Position numbers and translations under genes: made by a program. The notes below the pieces were generated by a model. That model was not told where the DNA came from, made no database searches, and worked only from the letters and a program-made list of their open reading frames with translations. Shown piece after piece: positions 20,239 to 30,679 of a stretch of 64,000 bases of DNA. Source of the stretch: an uncultured Methylophaga sp. (GTDB lineage Bacteria > Pseudomonadota > Gammaproteobacteria > Nitrosococcales > Methylophagaceae); assembly GCF_947259025.1 (NCBI RefSeq), contig NZ_CAMYKO010000004.1:124001-188000 (forward strand), written 5' to 3'. Numbering within the stretch: the first letter of the stretch is position 1; each line of letters starts with the position of its first letter.

Positions 20239-20268
20239 AAAAAAGCCCCTTTTCAGGGGCTTTTTTTT
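20239..20268. terminator. Bidirectional rho-independent terminator
   Basis: AAAAAGCCCC - TTTTCA - GGGGCTTTTTT hairpin between two converging genes, with an A-rich left flank and T8 on the right. Confidence 0.88.
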
Positions 20269-20288
20269 ATTCTTATTGGCTAAAACAG

Positions 20289-22022
20289 TTAGTGTTTTAA
20301 CTCACCCAGGACCACTTTGTTCTCGGCAACTTTCTGCACCACGTTGGAGTAGTAGTCATCCCGGAACTCGTCGATAACCCTTGAGGCTTTTTCGGCCTCG
20401 ACGCCACTCCCCAACAAAATTTCCTCGGTCAGCCGCAGACTGGTTTCCAGCGTTTCTGAGACAGCCGATGTGGCGCCGGTGGTAATCAGATCAGCGCAGT
20501 GTTTTCTATCCCGTGCCCGCGCATGAATCGGCATATCGGGATAAAACTGGCGGACCTGGGACACCAGCCGGTCAATCTGCTCCGGATCATCAAGGGTGAC
20601 CACGATCATTCTCGCGTGATCGGCCCCAGCCGCCTGTAATACCTTGACCTTACTGGCATCACCAAAAAACACCGGGAAGCCCTGGGCGCGGGCATCCTTG
20701 ACCCGTTTCTGTTTCATATCCAGCGCCAGGTAAGGCACACCGGCCGCACCCAGCAAAGTACCAATCCGGGCACCCACACGACCAAAGCCGGCCAGAATGA
20801 CGTGCTCCTCACTGGCCTCGACAAACTCGGCGTAGTCCTCATCTTCAGAGGGTTCGGGTGTATAGAAACGCAGCAACAGCCAGTTGGTCATATTCACCAC
20901 AAACGGGGTCAGCACCATGGTCAGCGCAATGACCAGCGTCAGGATATCTCCCAGTTGTTTTTCCAGCACACCGGAAGCGGCAGCAAACCCAAATAGAACA
21001 AAGCCAAACTCACCACTTTGTGACAATAAAGCACCGTTTTGTAAGGCAATATCGTGGCGGGCACTGCTGAGCCGTGATAGCACGTAAACGACCAGACACT
21101 TGAGCGTCATCAGCCCCCAGGTCAGCAGCAGAATATCAACCAGCCGGTCCCACAGCAGGCTGAAGTCGATGCCCATGCCCACAGTCATAAAGAACAGTCC
21201 GAGCAAAATGCCACGGAACGGCAGAATATCGGCTTCTATCTGGTGACGGTAATGTGATTCAGCCAGCATAACACCGGCGACAAAAGCGCCCAGTGCCATC
21301 GAGAAGCCCACACTTTGCATGATCCAGGCAACGCCCAGCACCAGCAATACCGCCATGGCGATAAACACCTCGGCATCCTGACTGGCAACAATTCTGCCCA
21401 GCACCGGGTTGAGCAGGTAACGTCCGGCAAACAATAAAGCAGCCAACACCAGGATGGCGTACACCGGTTGCAGGCTGGGCTCCATAATGTCCTGACTACC
21501 GCCGGCAAAATAGGATACCAGCGCCAATAGCGGTACCACGGCAATATCCTGTAACAGCAGCACCGAAAACGACATCCGCCCCATCACGGTGGAAATGCCA
21601 CCACGCTCGGCCAGCAACTTGAGGCAGAAGGCGGTTGAAGACAGGGCCAGACCGAACCCGATAATAATCGCACTTTGGTTGGAGACGCCCAGCCAGATAG
21701 CAATACCGTAAATCAGCCCGGCCGTGATCAATACCTGGCCCAGCCCCAGGCCCAGCACCATCTTGCGCATTTGCCAGAGCTTGTCGGGTTTGAGCTCGAT
21801 ACCGAGAAGAAATAACAGGAAAATGACGCCAAATTCGGCTAAATGTCGAATATCTTCGACTTCGGTAATGACGCCAAACCCCCACGGGCCCAGCACCATA
21901 CCGGCGAAGAGGTAGCCCAAAATCGCGCCCAGCCGGATTCTGTGAAAAATAGGAATGATAACCACTGTAGCCAGAAGTATGGCCAGGATATCAATCAGGT
22001 AGTGTCCCCCCGCTTCCTGCAC
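20289..22022 (-). CDS. CPA2 monovalent cation:proton antiporter with TrkA-N domain
   Basis: Inner-membrane K+ or Na+/H+ antiporter of the KefB/YbaL type, 577 aa. The antiporter domain spans about residues 5-375 with 12-13 hydrophobic segments ('GMVLGPWGFG', 'LLFLLGIELKPDKLW'). A cytoplasmic Rossmann TrkA-N domain follows at about residues 405-520 ('HVILAGFGRVGARIGTLL'), which in relatives binds NAD(H), nucleotides or glutathione and gates transport. The start is GTG with GGAG 7 bp upstream, and that ribosome site overlaps the hemY stop. It therefore probably rides at the end of the hem operon. Confidence 0.88.
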   Translation of the reverse strand: MQEAGGHYLIDILAILLATVVIIPIFHRIRLGAILGYLFAGMVLGPWGFGVITEVEDIRHLAEFGVIFLLFLLGIELKPDKLWQMRKMVLGLGLGQVLITAGLIYGIAIWLGVSNQSAIIIGFGLALSSTAFCLKLLAERGGISTVMGRMSFSVLLLQDIAVVPLLALVSYFAGGSQDIMEPSLQPVYAILVLAALLFAGRYLLNPVLGRIVASQDAEVFIAMAVLLVLGVAWIMQSVGFSMALGAFVAGVMLAESHYRHQIEADILPFRGILLGLFFMTVGMGIDFSLLWDRLVDILLLTWGLMTLKCLVVYVLSRLSSARHDIALQNGALLSQSGEFGFVLFGFAAASGVLEKQLGDILTLVIALTMVLTPFVVNMTNWLLLRFYTPEPSEDEDYAEFVEASEEHVILAGFGRVGARIGTLLGAAGVPYLALDMKQKRVKDARAQGFPVFFGDASKVKVLQAAGADHARMIVVTLDDPEQIDRLVSQVRQFYPDMPIHARARDRKHCADLITTGATSAVSETLETSLRLTEEILLGSGVEAEKASRVIDEFRDDYYSNVVQKVAENKVVLGELKH

Positions 22023-22032
22023 TCAGTTACTC

Positions 22033-23235
22033 CTAGCCGACCCGATTTTCGGCATGGCTGAGCATCAGATCCAGTCCGGTTTTATAGGTTTCTGCCGCGG
22101 CATCAGGCTTGCTTTGTGCCGTTTGTACTTCCGCCAGTGCCTGATAGGTTTCACCGCGGGCACCGTACTGAATACTGGCCCGCAAGTATTCTTCCGCTTT
22201 GGTCCACAAGTCACTCGCCTTGGCCAGGCGGCCCAGTGTCAGTAACAGCCAGGGGTTATGCTGATGCTGCTTGAGCCATTTTTCTGCTAAAGCCAGACGC
22301 TTGAGCAAATCACCCTGAGTCAGGCGGCCATATTCATAGACCAGCGCATCACTCCAGTTTTTACGCATAAATTGTTCGATGAGTGTGATCGCCTGCTCGC
22401 CTTCTCCCTGCTCAATCAGCCCGCTGATATAGGGTTTAAGCATGGATTCGGTCTGGCGAACACGGGCAGGTGACTGTTCCCAGATTTGCGACAGTTTGCG
22501 CCAGTCCTGACGCAGTAAAGCTGATTCCATCTGTCCCACTGCTGCTTCCTGATCCAGCGCCTGGGCTTCATCGCTCTCCAGCACATGACGTTTACGTAAA
22601 TCGGGCAGCACTGCCTGTACTTCCTGCCACTGATCCATATCCTGATACAGCGATTGCAGTAATTGCAGCACATAAGGATGTTTGGGCGCCATTTCACGCA
22701 AATGCCGCAGCGTCGCCAGCGCCTGTTCATTCTGCCCTGCCGAGATCTGCAGTTCTGCCTGCACCACACCCACGGCAATATCCGCCCCTTCCGTGGTTTC
22801 ATGGGCGAGTCGCAGATAATTATCACGCCGCTCCGGCGCCTGTTGTTTCTGTGCTGCCCGCGCCGCAGCCAGATAATGCAGCAGCGGCGTTTCACTATTG
22901 CCGGCATGACGGATCAACACCCGCTCAGCCTCGGCCCAGCGGCCCTCTTCCAGTGTGATCAGGCCCCGGGTCAAAGCACGGTTTGCCCGTTTATGACGCT
23001 GGGTTTCTTTCCAGGCCGAGAGTTTGCGGGGGGACTGTTTGACCAGTACCAGGCTGCGCAAAGACAAATAGGCCGCCACCAGCAATAAAATAAAAGCGAT
23101 GGAAAACACCACCAGCGAGGTTTCCAGACTCCAGCTGCCATATTGCAGCAGCACAAAACCGGGCTCAAAGTCCGCCGCCCAGATAACGGCAGCGCCCAGC
23201 GCCAGGGCTAAAGCAATAACGATCAGCAGCTTCAT
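22033..23235 (-). CDS. hemY: HemY, heme-biosynthesis-associated TPR membrane protein
   Basis: 400-aa inner-membrane protein of the proteobacterial HemY family (distinct from protoporphyrinogen oxidase HemY of Bacillus). Two N-terminal membrane helices cover residues 1-65. The HemY_N region continues from there into TPR-like helical repeats, including 'ALTRGLITLEEGRWAEAERV'. Its exact role in late heme synthesis is unsettled. It overlaps hemX by four bases. Confidence 0.9.
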   Translation of the reverse strand: MKLLIVIALALALGAAVIWAADFEPGFVLLQYGSWSLETSLVVFSIAFILLLVAAYLSLRSLVLVKQSPRKLSAWKETQRHKRANRALTRGLITLEEGRWAEAERVLIRHAGNSETPLLHYLAAARAAQKQQAPERRDNYLRLAHETTEGADIAVGVVQAELQISAGQNEQALATLRHLREMAPKHPYVLQLLQSLYQDMDQWQEVQAVLPDLRKRHVLESDEAQALDQEAAVGQMESALLRQDWRKLSQIWEQSPARVRQTESMLKPYISGLIEQGEGEQAITLIEQFMRKNWSDALVYEYGRLTQGDLLKRLALAEKWLKQHQHNPWLLLTLGRLAKASDLWTKAEEYLRASIQYGARGETYQALAEVQTAQSKPDAAAETYKTGLDLMLSHAENRVG

Positions 23236-24254
23236 TGCTGATACTCCTCAAGCCAGTTCAGTGAGCCGGATATATCCGGTACATCGACTTTAATCTGTGC
23301 CGAGTTCAGGTTTTCCAGGGTCGCGATTAGGGCATCACGCTGGTCACCGGTAAAGTATTGCCTGAGCCATTGGATCGCGGTCTGCATACTGTGCTGATAA
23401 CTGGCATTGTCAGCATTGAGCAGGGCCAGACGGGCGCTTTCCAGTTGCAGGCGCAGATTCTGATAGAGGAAGTAGCGTTGCTCCGGTACCAGCACCGCTG
23501 CCTCTCCACTTTGATCGTGACGAATCACCACCAGCGAGCGTAATTGCTGCCAGATATCGGCGGCGGCCTGTTTCCATCCAGCTTGTTCAGGGACCACGCC
23601 GGATTCATTTTCGCTGGCAGCCGTGACTTCAGGGCCTTTTTTCACACGCAGCTTGGCAATATTATTGGCGGCCGTTTGCAGCTTGAGGGCAATACCTGCG
23701 GTATCGACATCAGCCAACGCCTGCAGCGCCATAACTTCTTCTGCAATCAAAGCCCGCAGTGGATGCAGGCGGTAGTCAGACAAAGCTTTAATCTGCAAAT
23801 CCGCCATTTGCAATGCCTGCAATGCGCCAGTCACATCATGTGCTAGCAAAGCGCGCTGGTTAGCGACGTTAAGCAGATATTTGATTTCCTGCAGTGCCCA
23901 GGTGCGTTTTAAATCAGCGCTGGACAGGGCTTCACGGTTGAGCAAATCTTCAATTTTATCGGCCAGCCCCTGCTGATCCTGTTGCAGCGTCGCCAGTCGT
24001 TGCCGGGTATCATCATCGGCATCAGCCAAAACCGCCATTTCGGACTGCAGGGCGCTGTGTGCATCAATTTGTTGCTGCTGTTGTGCCATTATCTGCTGAT
24101 AAAGCCAGCCACCCGCTGCGATAAGCAAGACCAGCAAAATCGCGATGGCAATCCACAACAGACGATTGTCTGTGCTGCCCGGCGTTGGCTTTTCGTTGAG
24201 TTCAGCATCCTTTACGTTAGCATCAATCTGCTGCTTTTCATCGTTGTTTGCCAT
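23232..24254 (-). CDS. hemX: HemX-like membrane protein (uroporphyrinogen-III C-methyltransferase family annotation)
   Basis: 340 aa with a short cytoplasmic N-terminus, one membrane helix at about residues 33-53 ('LLWIAIAILLVLLIAAGGWL') and a long helical periplasmic part. Although family entries often carry the methyltransferase name, no SAM-binding motif is visible; it is best seen as a HemX scaffold-type protein. It overlaps hemD by 17 bp and hemY by 4 bp. Confidence 0.88.
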   Translation of the reverse strand: MANNDEKQQIDANVKDAELNEKPTPGSTDNRLLWIAIAILLVLLIAAGGWLYQQIMAQQQQQIDAHSALQSEMAVLADADDDTRQRLATLQQDQQGLADKIEDLLNREALSSADLKRTWALQEIKYLLNVANQRALLAHDVTGALQALQMADLQIKALSDYRLHPLRALIAEEVMALQALADVDTAGIALKLQTAANNIAKLRVKKGPEVTAASENESGVVPEQAGWKQAAADIWQQLRSLVVIRHDQSGEAAVLVPEQRYFLYQNLRLQLESARLALLNADNASYQHSMQTAIQWLRQYFTGDQRDALIATLENLNSAQIKVDVPDISGSLNWLEEYQQ

Positions 24255-25008
24255 GCTGTTTGTCCATTTCCGTCAATGTTTGTAAAACCGCGCTATCGCT
24301 CGCATTGTCACTGACTTCGACCCATCTGAAGCCGAGCCCGTGGGCATGCTGTTTTAGTCTGTCACTCACTACCACCAGCGGCTTGTACAACAGCTCAGCT
24401 TTGAACTCGCTCAGCAAGCGGCACAAATTATCGATGCCGGCGGCACTGGTACAAACCAGTTTATCGGCATACATCGCGTGAATACAGTCCTGCCGATCCG
24501 GTGATGGCAAATCCCGGCGATAGACTTCCATATAGTCAATACTAGCACCTCTGGCTTTCAGGGTATCAGCCAAGCGTTCACGGCCGCCCTGACCACGGAC
24601 AATGATCATTTTTTGACCGTCCACATCCTGCATCTCAGGCATTTGCAACAGTCCGTCACTGCCGGTCGAACGCTGCGGCTGGCAATCTACCGACAAACCG
24701 GCCGCTTGCATCGCACTGGCGGTCGCATCACCGACAGCCGCCAGTTTAAGCTGCGATGGCAAAGCTTCTGACCAGCCTGATACAAAGCTTTCAAGGGCGT
24801 TGCGGCTGACAAAAATCAACCAGTCTGCCTGATCCAGATTGTCAGTTAACCAGTCGGTGGCCGGCAGTGGTTCAATGTGGATAACCGGAAAACAAATAGC
24901 CTGTCCGCCAGCCTCATCAATCAGCGATGCCATTTTAGCCGACTGTGCCAGTGGTCTTGTCACCAACACCCGCTGACCGGTCAGCGCCTGTTCAGTCACC
25001 ATAAACAT
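24238..25008 (-). CDS. hemD: Uroporphyrinogen-III synthase
   Basis: Cytosolic enzyme that cyclises hydroxymethylbilane with inversion of ring D to give uroporphyrinogen III. 256 aa. The family is poorly conserved, but the two-domain pattern and stretches such as '[20 protein letters not shown]' and '[15 protein letters not shown]' support it. The position directly after hemC, overlapping by 17 bp, settles the call. An alternative ATG lies two codons downstream. Confidence 0.92.
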   Translation of the reverse strand: MFMVTEQALTGQRVLVTRPLAQSAKMASLIDEAGGQAICFPVIHIEPLPATDWLTDNLDQADWLIFVSRNALESFVSGWSEALPSQLKLAAVGDATASAMQAAGLSVDCQPQRSTGSDGLLQMPEMQDVDGQKMIIVRGQGGRERLADTLKARGASIDYMEVYRRDLPSPDRQDCIHAMYADKLVCTSAAGIDNLCRLLSEFKAELLYKPLVVVSDRLKQHAHGLGFRWVEVSDNASDSAVLQTLTEMDKQHGKQR

Positions 25009-25921
25009 CCGCCAGGATCTTGTCTGCGCCCTGTGCCAGCAGCATTTCTGCTACTTCCAGGCCTATCGCCTCGGCCTCGGCAGCCGGACCACGTTTTTCA
25101 GCATAAAGGGTATTAGTGCCATCCGGACGGCCCACCAGGCCGCGTAACCAAACTTCATCATTCTCCAGAATGGCATAACCGGCAATCGGCACCTGGCAGC
25201 CACCCTGCAAGCGCCGATTCAAGGCCCGCTCAGCCAAAACCGTGGTGGCGGTATGGGAATCATGCAGCGGGGCTATCAAAGCATTCATTGCTTCATCATC
25301 AATGCGGGTTTCGATGCCCAAAGCGCCCTGGCCGATAGCGGGCAGACTCTGTTCCGGCGTCATCTGACCACGGATGCGCTCGTCAAAGCCCAGCCTTTTC
25401 AGACCGGCGCTGGCCAGAATAATGGCATCAAACTGGCCTTCATCCAGCTTGCGTAGACGGGTATTGACGTTGCCGCGCAAAGGCAGCACCTCCAGATCGG
25501 GACGACGGGTACGGGCCTGACATTCACGCCGCAAGCTGGAAGTACCGAGTCTGGCACCGTGGGGTAAATCATCAATGCTGTCGTAATGATTAGAGACAAA
25601 AGCATCGAAGGGATCTTCCCGCTCACAGATCACCGGCAGATGCAGGCCTTCAGGAAACTCGACCGGCACATCTTTCATTGAGTGCACGGCAATATCGGCG
25701 CGGCCGTCGAGCATGCCCTGCTCCAGCTCCTTAACGAACAGGCCTTTGCCGCCGACCTTGGCCAGCGGCGTGTCGAGAATAATATCGCCCTGGGTTTTCA
25801 TGCCGATGAGCTCAACTTCCAGATCGGGGTTTTGAGATAACAATTCGGCTTTGACAAACTCGGCCTGCCAGACGGCAAGCGGGCTGTTGCGGGTGGCGAT
25901 TCTTACGGTTTTCTTTGTCAT
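24992..25921 (-). CDS. hemC: Porphobilinogen deaminase (hydroxymethylbilane synthase)
   Basis: Joins four porphobilinogen units into hydroxymethylbilane. 309 aa, normal length. It starts with '[17 protein letters not shown]' and has 'SLRRECQ' for substrate contacts. The dipyrromethane-cofactor Cys is in '[15 protein letters not shown]'. First gene of the hemC-hemD-hemX-hemY operon, transcribed away from argH, an arrangement common in gammaproteobacteria. Confidence 0.97.
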   Translation of the reverse strand: MTKKTVRIATRNSPLAVWQAEFVKAELLSQNPDLEVELIGMKTQGDIILDTPLAKVGGKGLFVKELEQGMLDGRADIAVHSMKDVPVEFPEGLHLPVICEREDPFDAFVSNHYDSIDDLPHGARLGTSSLRRECQARTRRPDLEVLPLRGNVNTRLRKLDEGQFDAIILASAGLKRLGFDERIRGQMTPEQSLPAIGQGALGIETRIDDEAMNALIAPLHDSHTATTVLAERALNRRLQGGCQVPIAGYAILENDEVWLRGLVGRPDGTNTLYAEKRGPAAEAEAIGLEVAEMLLAQGADKILADVYGD

Positions 25922-26045
25922 GAATGTGGTCTTTTCGGGCTTAAATTACGGAAAATCAACGCTGATTCTAGCACTTTGACAAGCTTCAACTCGAATAAGC
26001 ACGTTATAATGACGCCCTGTTTTCAAATCGCGATCATGATCCACT

Positions 26046-27428
26046 ATGAGCACAGCCAACAAGAAACTCTCATCCGCCCGCCTGACCCAGCCTACCGACA
26101 AGTTTGTCGAAGAATTCACCGCCTCGGTAAGCTTTGACCAGCGTCTGTTCCGCCAGGATATTCAGGGCTCGATTGCGCATGCGACCATGCTCAGCGAAGT
26201 CGGCGTGCTCACCGGTGAGGAACGTGATCAGATTATCCAGGGCCTGCAGCAAATCGAACAGGAAATCGAAAACGGCGAGTTCGAATGGTCGGTGGCCCAG
26301 GAAGATGTACATATGAACATCGAGGCGCGGCTGATCGCGCTGATTGGTGAGGTGGGCAAGAAACTGCATACCGGCCGCTCACGCAATGACCAGGTGGCCA
26401 CCGATGTGCGCCTGTATCTGCGCGATATGATTCAACCGATTCGCAGCGAACTCAAGCGCCTGCAAGGCGCTTTGCTGGATGTTGCCGAGCGTGAAGCTGA
26501 CACTATCCTGCCCGGCTTTACTCATCTGCAGACGGCGCAGCCGGTCACCTTCGGCCACCATATGCTGGCCTGGTATGAAATGCTGGTACGTGATGCCGAA
26601 CGCCTGGATGACTGCGAGAAGCGCGTCAACAGCATGCCTCTTGGTGCCGCTGCGCTGGCCGGCACCACGTTCCCGATTGATCGCGAAATGACGGCCAACC
26701 TGCTGGGCTTTGATCGAATCTGCCAGAACTCGCTGGATGCGGTCAGCGATCGTGACTTTGCTATCGAGTTCAACAGCTTTGCCTCGATCCTGATGATGCA
26801 CCTGTCACGCTTCTCGGAAGAACTGATTATCTGGTCTTCGGCCCAGTTTGATTATGTCGATCTGGGCGATGCCTTCTGCACCGGCTCCTCGATCATGCCG
26901 CAGAAGAAAAACCCGGATGTGCCCGAACTGATCCGCGGTAAAACCAGCCGCGTTTTTGGCAATATGTTCAACCTGCTGACCCTGATGAAAAACCAGCCTC
27001 TGGCTTACAACAAGGATAACCAGGAAGACAAAGAACCCTTGTTCGACACCATCGACAACCTGCTGGGTTCGCTGCGGGTCTATGCCGATATGATGGCTGT
27101 GATTACCGTCAAAGCCGACAATATGCGCCAGTCGGCGCTGCGTGGTTATGCAACGGCCACCGATCTGGCCGACTACCTGGTGCGCAAAGGCACGCCGTTC
27201 CGTGATGCCCATGAAGTCGTGGGCCTGTCAGTCGCCTATGGACTCAAGCACAACAAAGACCTGTCAGAAATGAGCCTGGAAGAACTGCAACAGTTCTCCG
27301 ACCGCATTGAGGCCGATGTGTTTGAAGTGCTGACGCTGGAAGGCTCGGTCGCCGCGCGCAACCACCTGGGTGGCACCGCGCCGGAGCAGGTTCGCGCCGC
27401 AGTAAAACGCGCCCGCCAAGCCCAATAA
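26046..27428 (+). CDS. argH: Argininosuccinate lyase
   Basis: Last step of arginine synthesis: argininosuccinate to arginine plus fumarate. 460 aa. The fumarase/aspartase-superfamily signature '[16 protein letters not shown]' with the catalytic Ser loop is intact, and '[12 protein letters not shown]' is the typical ASL motif. A TATAAT hexamer lies 36 bp upstream of ATG, with TTGACA at 25976 too far away (23 bp) to be a standard pair. Divergent from hemC. Confidence 0.97.
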   Translation: MSTANKKLSSARLTQPTDKFVEEFTASVSFDQRLFRQDIQGSIAHATMLSEVGVLTGEERDQIIQGLQQIEQEIENGEFEWSVAQEDVHMNIEARLIALIGEVGKKLHTGRSRNDQVATDVRLYLRDMIQPIRSELKRLQGALLDVAEREADTILPGFTHLQTAQPVTFGHHMLAWYEMLVRDAERLDDCEKRVNSMPLGAAALAGTTFPIDREMTANLLGFDRICQNSLDAVSDRDFAIEFNSFASILMMHLSRFSEELIIWSSAQFDYVDLGDAFCTGSSIMPQKKNPDVPELIRGKTSRVFGNMFNLLTLMKNQPLAYNKDNQEDKEPLFDTIDNLLGSLRVYADMMAVITVKADNMRQSALRGYATATDLADYLVRKGTPFRDAHEVVGLSVAYGLKHNKDLSEMSLEELQQFSDRIEADVFEVLTLEGSVAARNHLGGTAPEQVRAAVKRARQAQ

Positions 27429-27614
27429 AGCGCAGCAACGCTTTCCCGGTATTGCCCGTCCGGATGGTGACTATACTGTCGCCATCAAACGGTCTCTGCT
27501 GCGTCAATAACGACACGGCTCATGATATGCCAGCATCGTCTGAGCAGCGATGCGCCTGACTCAGTGATGATTGTTCAGCCATAAAAACATGATACAGATA
27601 TTGAATTCTTATTT

Positions 27615-27633
27615 GATAATAATTACTATTTGC
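27615..27633. promoter_or_regulatory. Fur-box-like site upstream of flavodoxin
   Basis: GATAATAATTACTATTTGC matches the 19-bp Fur consensus GATAATGATAATCATTATC at about 13 positions. It lies 27 bp before the flavodoxin ATG, where Fur binding would repress. The GCAAATA half recurs at two of the receptor promoters in this window. Confidence 0.6.
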
Positions 27634-27660
27634 ATCATTAACTAGCAAATAGGGACAACC

Positions 27661-28176
27661 ATGATCGCAGTAATTTATGGCTCAACAACCGGTAACACTT
27701 CCGACGCCGCCGTCAAAATTCAGGACGTGCTGGGGGAAGAGGAAGTCGAGTTATTTGATGTCAAAGATGTCGGCCTCGACGCGCTGGAATACTTCGACAA
27801 CATCATCTTCGCCATTCCCACCTGGGACTACGGTGAAGTTCAGGCTGACTGGGAAGAAGTCTGGGACGATGTTGATGCCGTGGACTTCAGTGGGAAAACC
27901 GTGGCTTTTCTGGGCATGGGCGATCAATTTGCCTACGCAGAATGGTTCCAGGATGCAATGGGCATGCTGCATGACAAGGTCAAAGCACGCGGTGCCAGCG
28001 TTATCGGTCACTGGCCGGTAGAGGGTTACGAGTTCGACGAATCCAAAGCCTTAACTGAGGACAAACAGCACTTTGTCGGCCTGGCCCTGGACGAAGACTG
28101 TCAGCCTGAACTGACCGAACAACGTCTCACTGACTGGTGTGAAATGATCAAAACCGGGTTTATGGCGCCCGCCTAA
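27661..28176 (+). CDS. Long-chain flavodoxin
   Basis: FMN electron carrier that replaces ferredoxin when iron is short. 171 aa, within the long-chain class. The FMN phosphate loop 'YGSTTGNTSDAA' is at the N-terminus, and the isoalloxazine-contact stretches 'PTWDYGEVQADWEE' and 'GMGDQFAYAEWFQDA' follow. A Fur-like box upstream suggests induction by iron limitation. It converges with the iron-uptake operon on the other strand. Confidence 0.93.
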   Translation: MIAVIYGSTTGNTSDAAVKIQDVLGEEEVELFDVKDVGLDALEYFDNIIFAIPTWDYGEVQADWEEVWDDVDAVDFSGKTVAFLGMGDQFAYAEWFQDAMGMLHDKVKARGASVIGHWPVEGYEFDESKALTEDKQHFVGLALDEDCQPELTEQRLTDWCEMIKTGFMAPA

Positions 28177-28215
28177 ACCTGGTCAGACTAAACAACGTAC
28201 AGGCTGCTTTCTACT

Positions 28216-28545
28216 CTAGCCTTTGTCGGCAAAAAAAGACGGGCAGATAAGCCGCAGCCACTGCGGTCTGCGGCTGAGCAGCATGGCTACGGTCATCGCT
28301 GCCACTGCCAGCAGCATAATCCACACCAGTGCCGCCATCGATGGATGATCGGCGGCCAGGCAACACACTGCTGACAACAGCAGAAACCCTCTTCCCAGCA
28401 GTTTGAGCAAGAAAGTATTGGGCCCGCCCGCGTGACCCGGAAATACCTGCTTCCAGTGTGACTGGTAGCAAAGTGCAAACCAGCCCATGCTAAGCATGGT
28501 GGATACCACTGCCGCGATTAGCCAGCCTGCCTCAATCATATGCAT
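28216..28545 (-). CDS. DUF3325-like small membrane protein of iron-uptake operon
   Basis: 109-aa protein with three hydrophobic segments and little else. It overlaps the PepSY gene by 14 bp and closes the operon that begins with fecI. In other proteobacteria DUF3325 and DUF3649 proteins flank PepSY membrane proteins beside siderophore receptors; this order matches. Role unknown, probably in handling imported ferric-siderophore at the inner membrane. Confidence 0.7.
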   Translation of the reverse strand: MHMIEAGWLIAAVVSTMLSMGWFALCYQSHWKQVFPGHAGGPNTFLLKLLGRGFLLLSAVCCLAADHPSMAALVWIMLLAVAAMTVAMLLSRRPQWLRLICPSFFADKG

Positions 28546-30238
28546 TCACCTGCTTGTTGTGTTGCGCCGATTTACCGCGCTTGGGTTTAACTGTTTCCGT
28601 TGCCTTGGCACCCAATTTACGTGCTACCAGCATGGCGATCAGCGCCGTGGCAATCAGGCTTAAATCGACGCCGGCCACCGCCCAGTAGGTATCGGTAAAG
28701 AGGGTTTTAATCAGGTGATCGCCGGTGGTCACCCAGTTCATCACCACTGCCAGCAAGCTCAGTGCAGCCAGTACCCAGCTTTGCTCTCGCCAGGCCGGGT
28801 TAACGCGTGCTTTGGCAACCGGCGAACTGCGCCAGGCAGCGTGCAGGAAGGCCAGCCCCCATGCCCACCAGAAGACGGTCTGTTCCCACTGACCTTTGCC
28901 CGCCAGATCAGCAGGCAGAATACGGTTGGCCACCAGCATACTTACCGCGGCAATCACCATACCGGTAACCGTGGTCACAGCCATGGCATCGACGATACGG
29001 CTGCCCTGGCTGCCGGCTTTCGCATGGCGGGCCTTGCGTTTTTCCACAAACAGAATAAAGCCGGTGGCGATACAGATCGCGCCCAGCAAACCGCCGAACA
29101 CATACAACCAGCGCAGCATCCAGTGCTCAAAGTGCTGCAGATGCAGACCCGTCAGGAATTCATCAATCGAGGCGACGACACTGCGCGGCGGCTCTTCACG
29201 AATAACCTCGCCGGTACTGGCTTTGAAATGGATACCCTCACCCACCAGCGCAACACGATCACTGCCGGCACGGTAGATGCTGACATAGCTGTTTTCGTCG
29301 CCAATATGGTCCATAAACAGGTAGCCGACCTCGCCCGGCATATCACGCTCCGCCCAGCGACGTTTAGCTTCCGCCACCATCGCATCAACCGATGCCAGCG
29401 GCGCGGCTTCACCGGATTCTTCATGCGGCAGACCGGTGCGTTCGGCTTCCAGCTTCTCATGTTGCTCATGCAGGGGTTTCAGCGTGGTATGCGACAACGG
29501 CAGATAGATATTGGTGGCAAAGATCACCAAGGCCGTAAAAGCAAAGAAAAAGTGGAACGGTAAGGCCACCACCCCGGTGACATTGTGCAGGTCGAGACTG
29601 CTGCGTAAAACATGCTTCCAGGGGCGGAAAGTAAAGAATTCACGAAACAGTTTGCGGTGAATAATCACCCCGGTCACCAGCGCTGCCAGCAGCACCAGCG
29701 CCGCCACACCAACGATCCAGTAACCCAGCATGTTCCAGCGCAGATGCAGATTAAAGTGCATCGGGTAAAACCAGTCACTGCCGATTTTAAGCGCACTGTC
29801 ACTCAGGGTTTCGCCCGTGGTGGGGTTGACCGTGGCCCAGCCATGAACGTGCAAATGATCATCCGCGGGATCTTTGGGCTCATTGGGAATACCGAACTCA
29901 CCGCCAATGCGCAGCACCGGATCACGGTGCGTGGTGTAGGCATAGAGCGATTTCAGCGGCATGGTATCGGGATCGGGCAAGTCGCCAATCACCCGTTGCT
30001 GAGTGGCAGCCATATCGGTGGGGTGCGGCTTTAATTCATCAAAGACCGGTTTCAACACCTCATCAAAAGAGGGCATCGGCTGCGGTTCAAAACGGGTATC
30101 GGGAATGGCCCAGCGATCAATTTCCCGGTCAAACACCGACAGCGCGCCGAAGAAAAAGCAGATCATCAGCACAAAGCCGAGTACCAGACCCAGCCAGGTG
30201 TGCACCCAGCCCATGGACATACGGAAAGAATTAAACAT
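28532..30238 (-). CDS. PepSY-associated transmembrane protein (PiuB-like, iron uptake)
   Basis: Inner-membrane protein of about 568 aa with four or more membrane helices and PepSY-type periplasmic regions. The N-terminus 'MGWVHTWLGLVLGFVLMICF' is typical of the PepSY_TM family. Relatives such as PiuB and FoxB-type proteins are linked to siderophore reduction or release, which is an inference here. I moved the start 15 codons downstream to ATG 30238, where TTAGGAG lies 8 bp upstream; this clears the overlap with the DUF3649 gene. Confidence 0.85.
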   Translation of the reverse strand: MFNSFRMSMGWVHTWLGLVLGFVLMICFFFGALSVFDREIDRWAIPDTRFEPQPMPSFDEVLKPVFDELKPHPTDMAATQQRVIGDLPDPDTMPLKSLYAYTTHRDPVLRIGGEFGIPNEPKDPADDHLHVHGWATVNPTTGETLSDSALKIGSDWFYPMHFNLHLRWNMLGYWIVGVAALVLLAALVTGVIIHRKLFREFFTFRPWKHVLRSSLDLHNVTGVVALPFHFFFAFTALVIFATNIYLPLSHTTLKPLHEQHEKLEAERTGLPHEESGEAAPLASVDAMVAEAKRRWAERDMPGEVGYLFMDHIGDENSYVSIYRAGSDRVALVGEGIHFKASTGEVIREEPPRSVVASIDEFLTGLHLQHFEHWMLRWLYVFGGLLGAICIATGFILFVEKRKARHAKAGSQGSRIVDAMAVTTVTGMVIAAVSMLVANRILPADLAGKGQWEQTVFWWAWGLAFLHAAWRSSPVAKARVNPAWREQSWVLAALSLLAVVMNWVTTGDHLIKTLFTDTYWAVAGVDLSLIATALIAMLVARKLGAKATETVKPKRGKSAQHNKQVNAYD

Positions 30239-30248
30239 CGTCGCGCTC

Positions 30249-30542
30249 CTAACTGACCAGACTGTTTTGCAGCATGGTGGCAATCAACATCATCACCGCG
30301 GCACCACCGGCCAGAACCAGCCACACCCGAAGCATACTGGCGGCGGCAAATGTCCAAAGGAAAAGCGCCAGAAACACCAGAAAGGCGACCAGCGTCATGC
30401 CGGTTTCCGCTTCGTGGAAATCAATGCCCAGGGTGACCATGGTAGTAATGGCCAAAGCCGATAAGCCCCAGGTGAAGGCGTAACCACCGAGAAAGGCGGC
30501 AATAATGCGGTTGGTGATGTGCAAAGCAGTTTGCGAAATCAT
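30249..30542 (-). CDS. DUF3649 membrane protein, iron-uptake associated
   Basis: 97-aa protein with three hydrophobic helices, recognised as DUF3649-like ('ITNRIIAAFLGGYAFTWGL'). It lies 10 bp before the PepSY gene on the same strand and 192 bp after the receptor gene, with a terminator between them. It may therefore have its own promoter; none is convincing by eye. Confidence 0.75.
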   Translation of the reverse strand: MISQTALHITNRIIAAFLGGYAFTWGLSALAITTMVTLGIDFHEAETGMTLVAFLVFLALFLWTFAAASMLRVWLVLAGGAAVMMLIATMLQNSLVS

Positions 30543-30679
30543 GGTAAAGCCTTAGTTCGAACAACAGGGCCTGAGCGCCCAAATGTGAATAAGACGCATT
30601 ATACCTATCTGTTTGATTAACGCCCAGTCAATTGGTCTAATCTCTCGACATAGCTGATTGAATTATCATCTAATATAAA

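Noticed and set aside
25976-26010. TTGACA...TATAAT promoter for argH
   Set aside because: The hexamers are good but are 23 bp apart, outside the usual 16-19; only the -10 may be real.
28715-29563. 282-aa ORF on the plus strand
   Set aside because: Antisense to the PepSY membrane gene; composition typical of a reverse-frame shadow.
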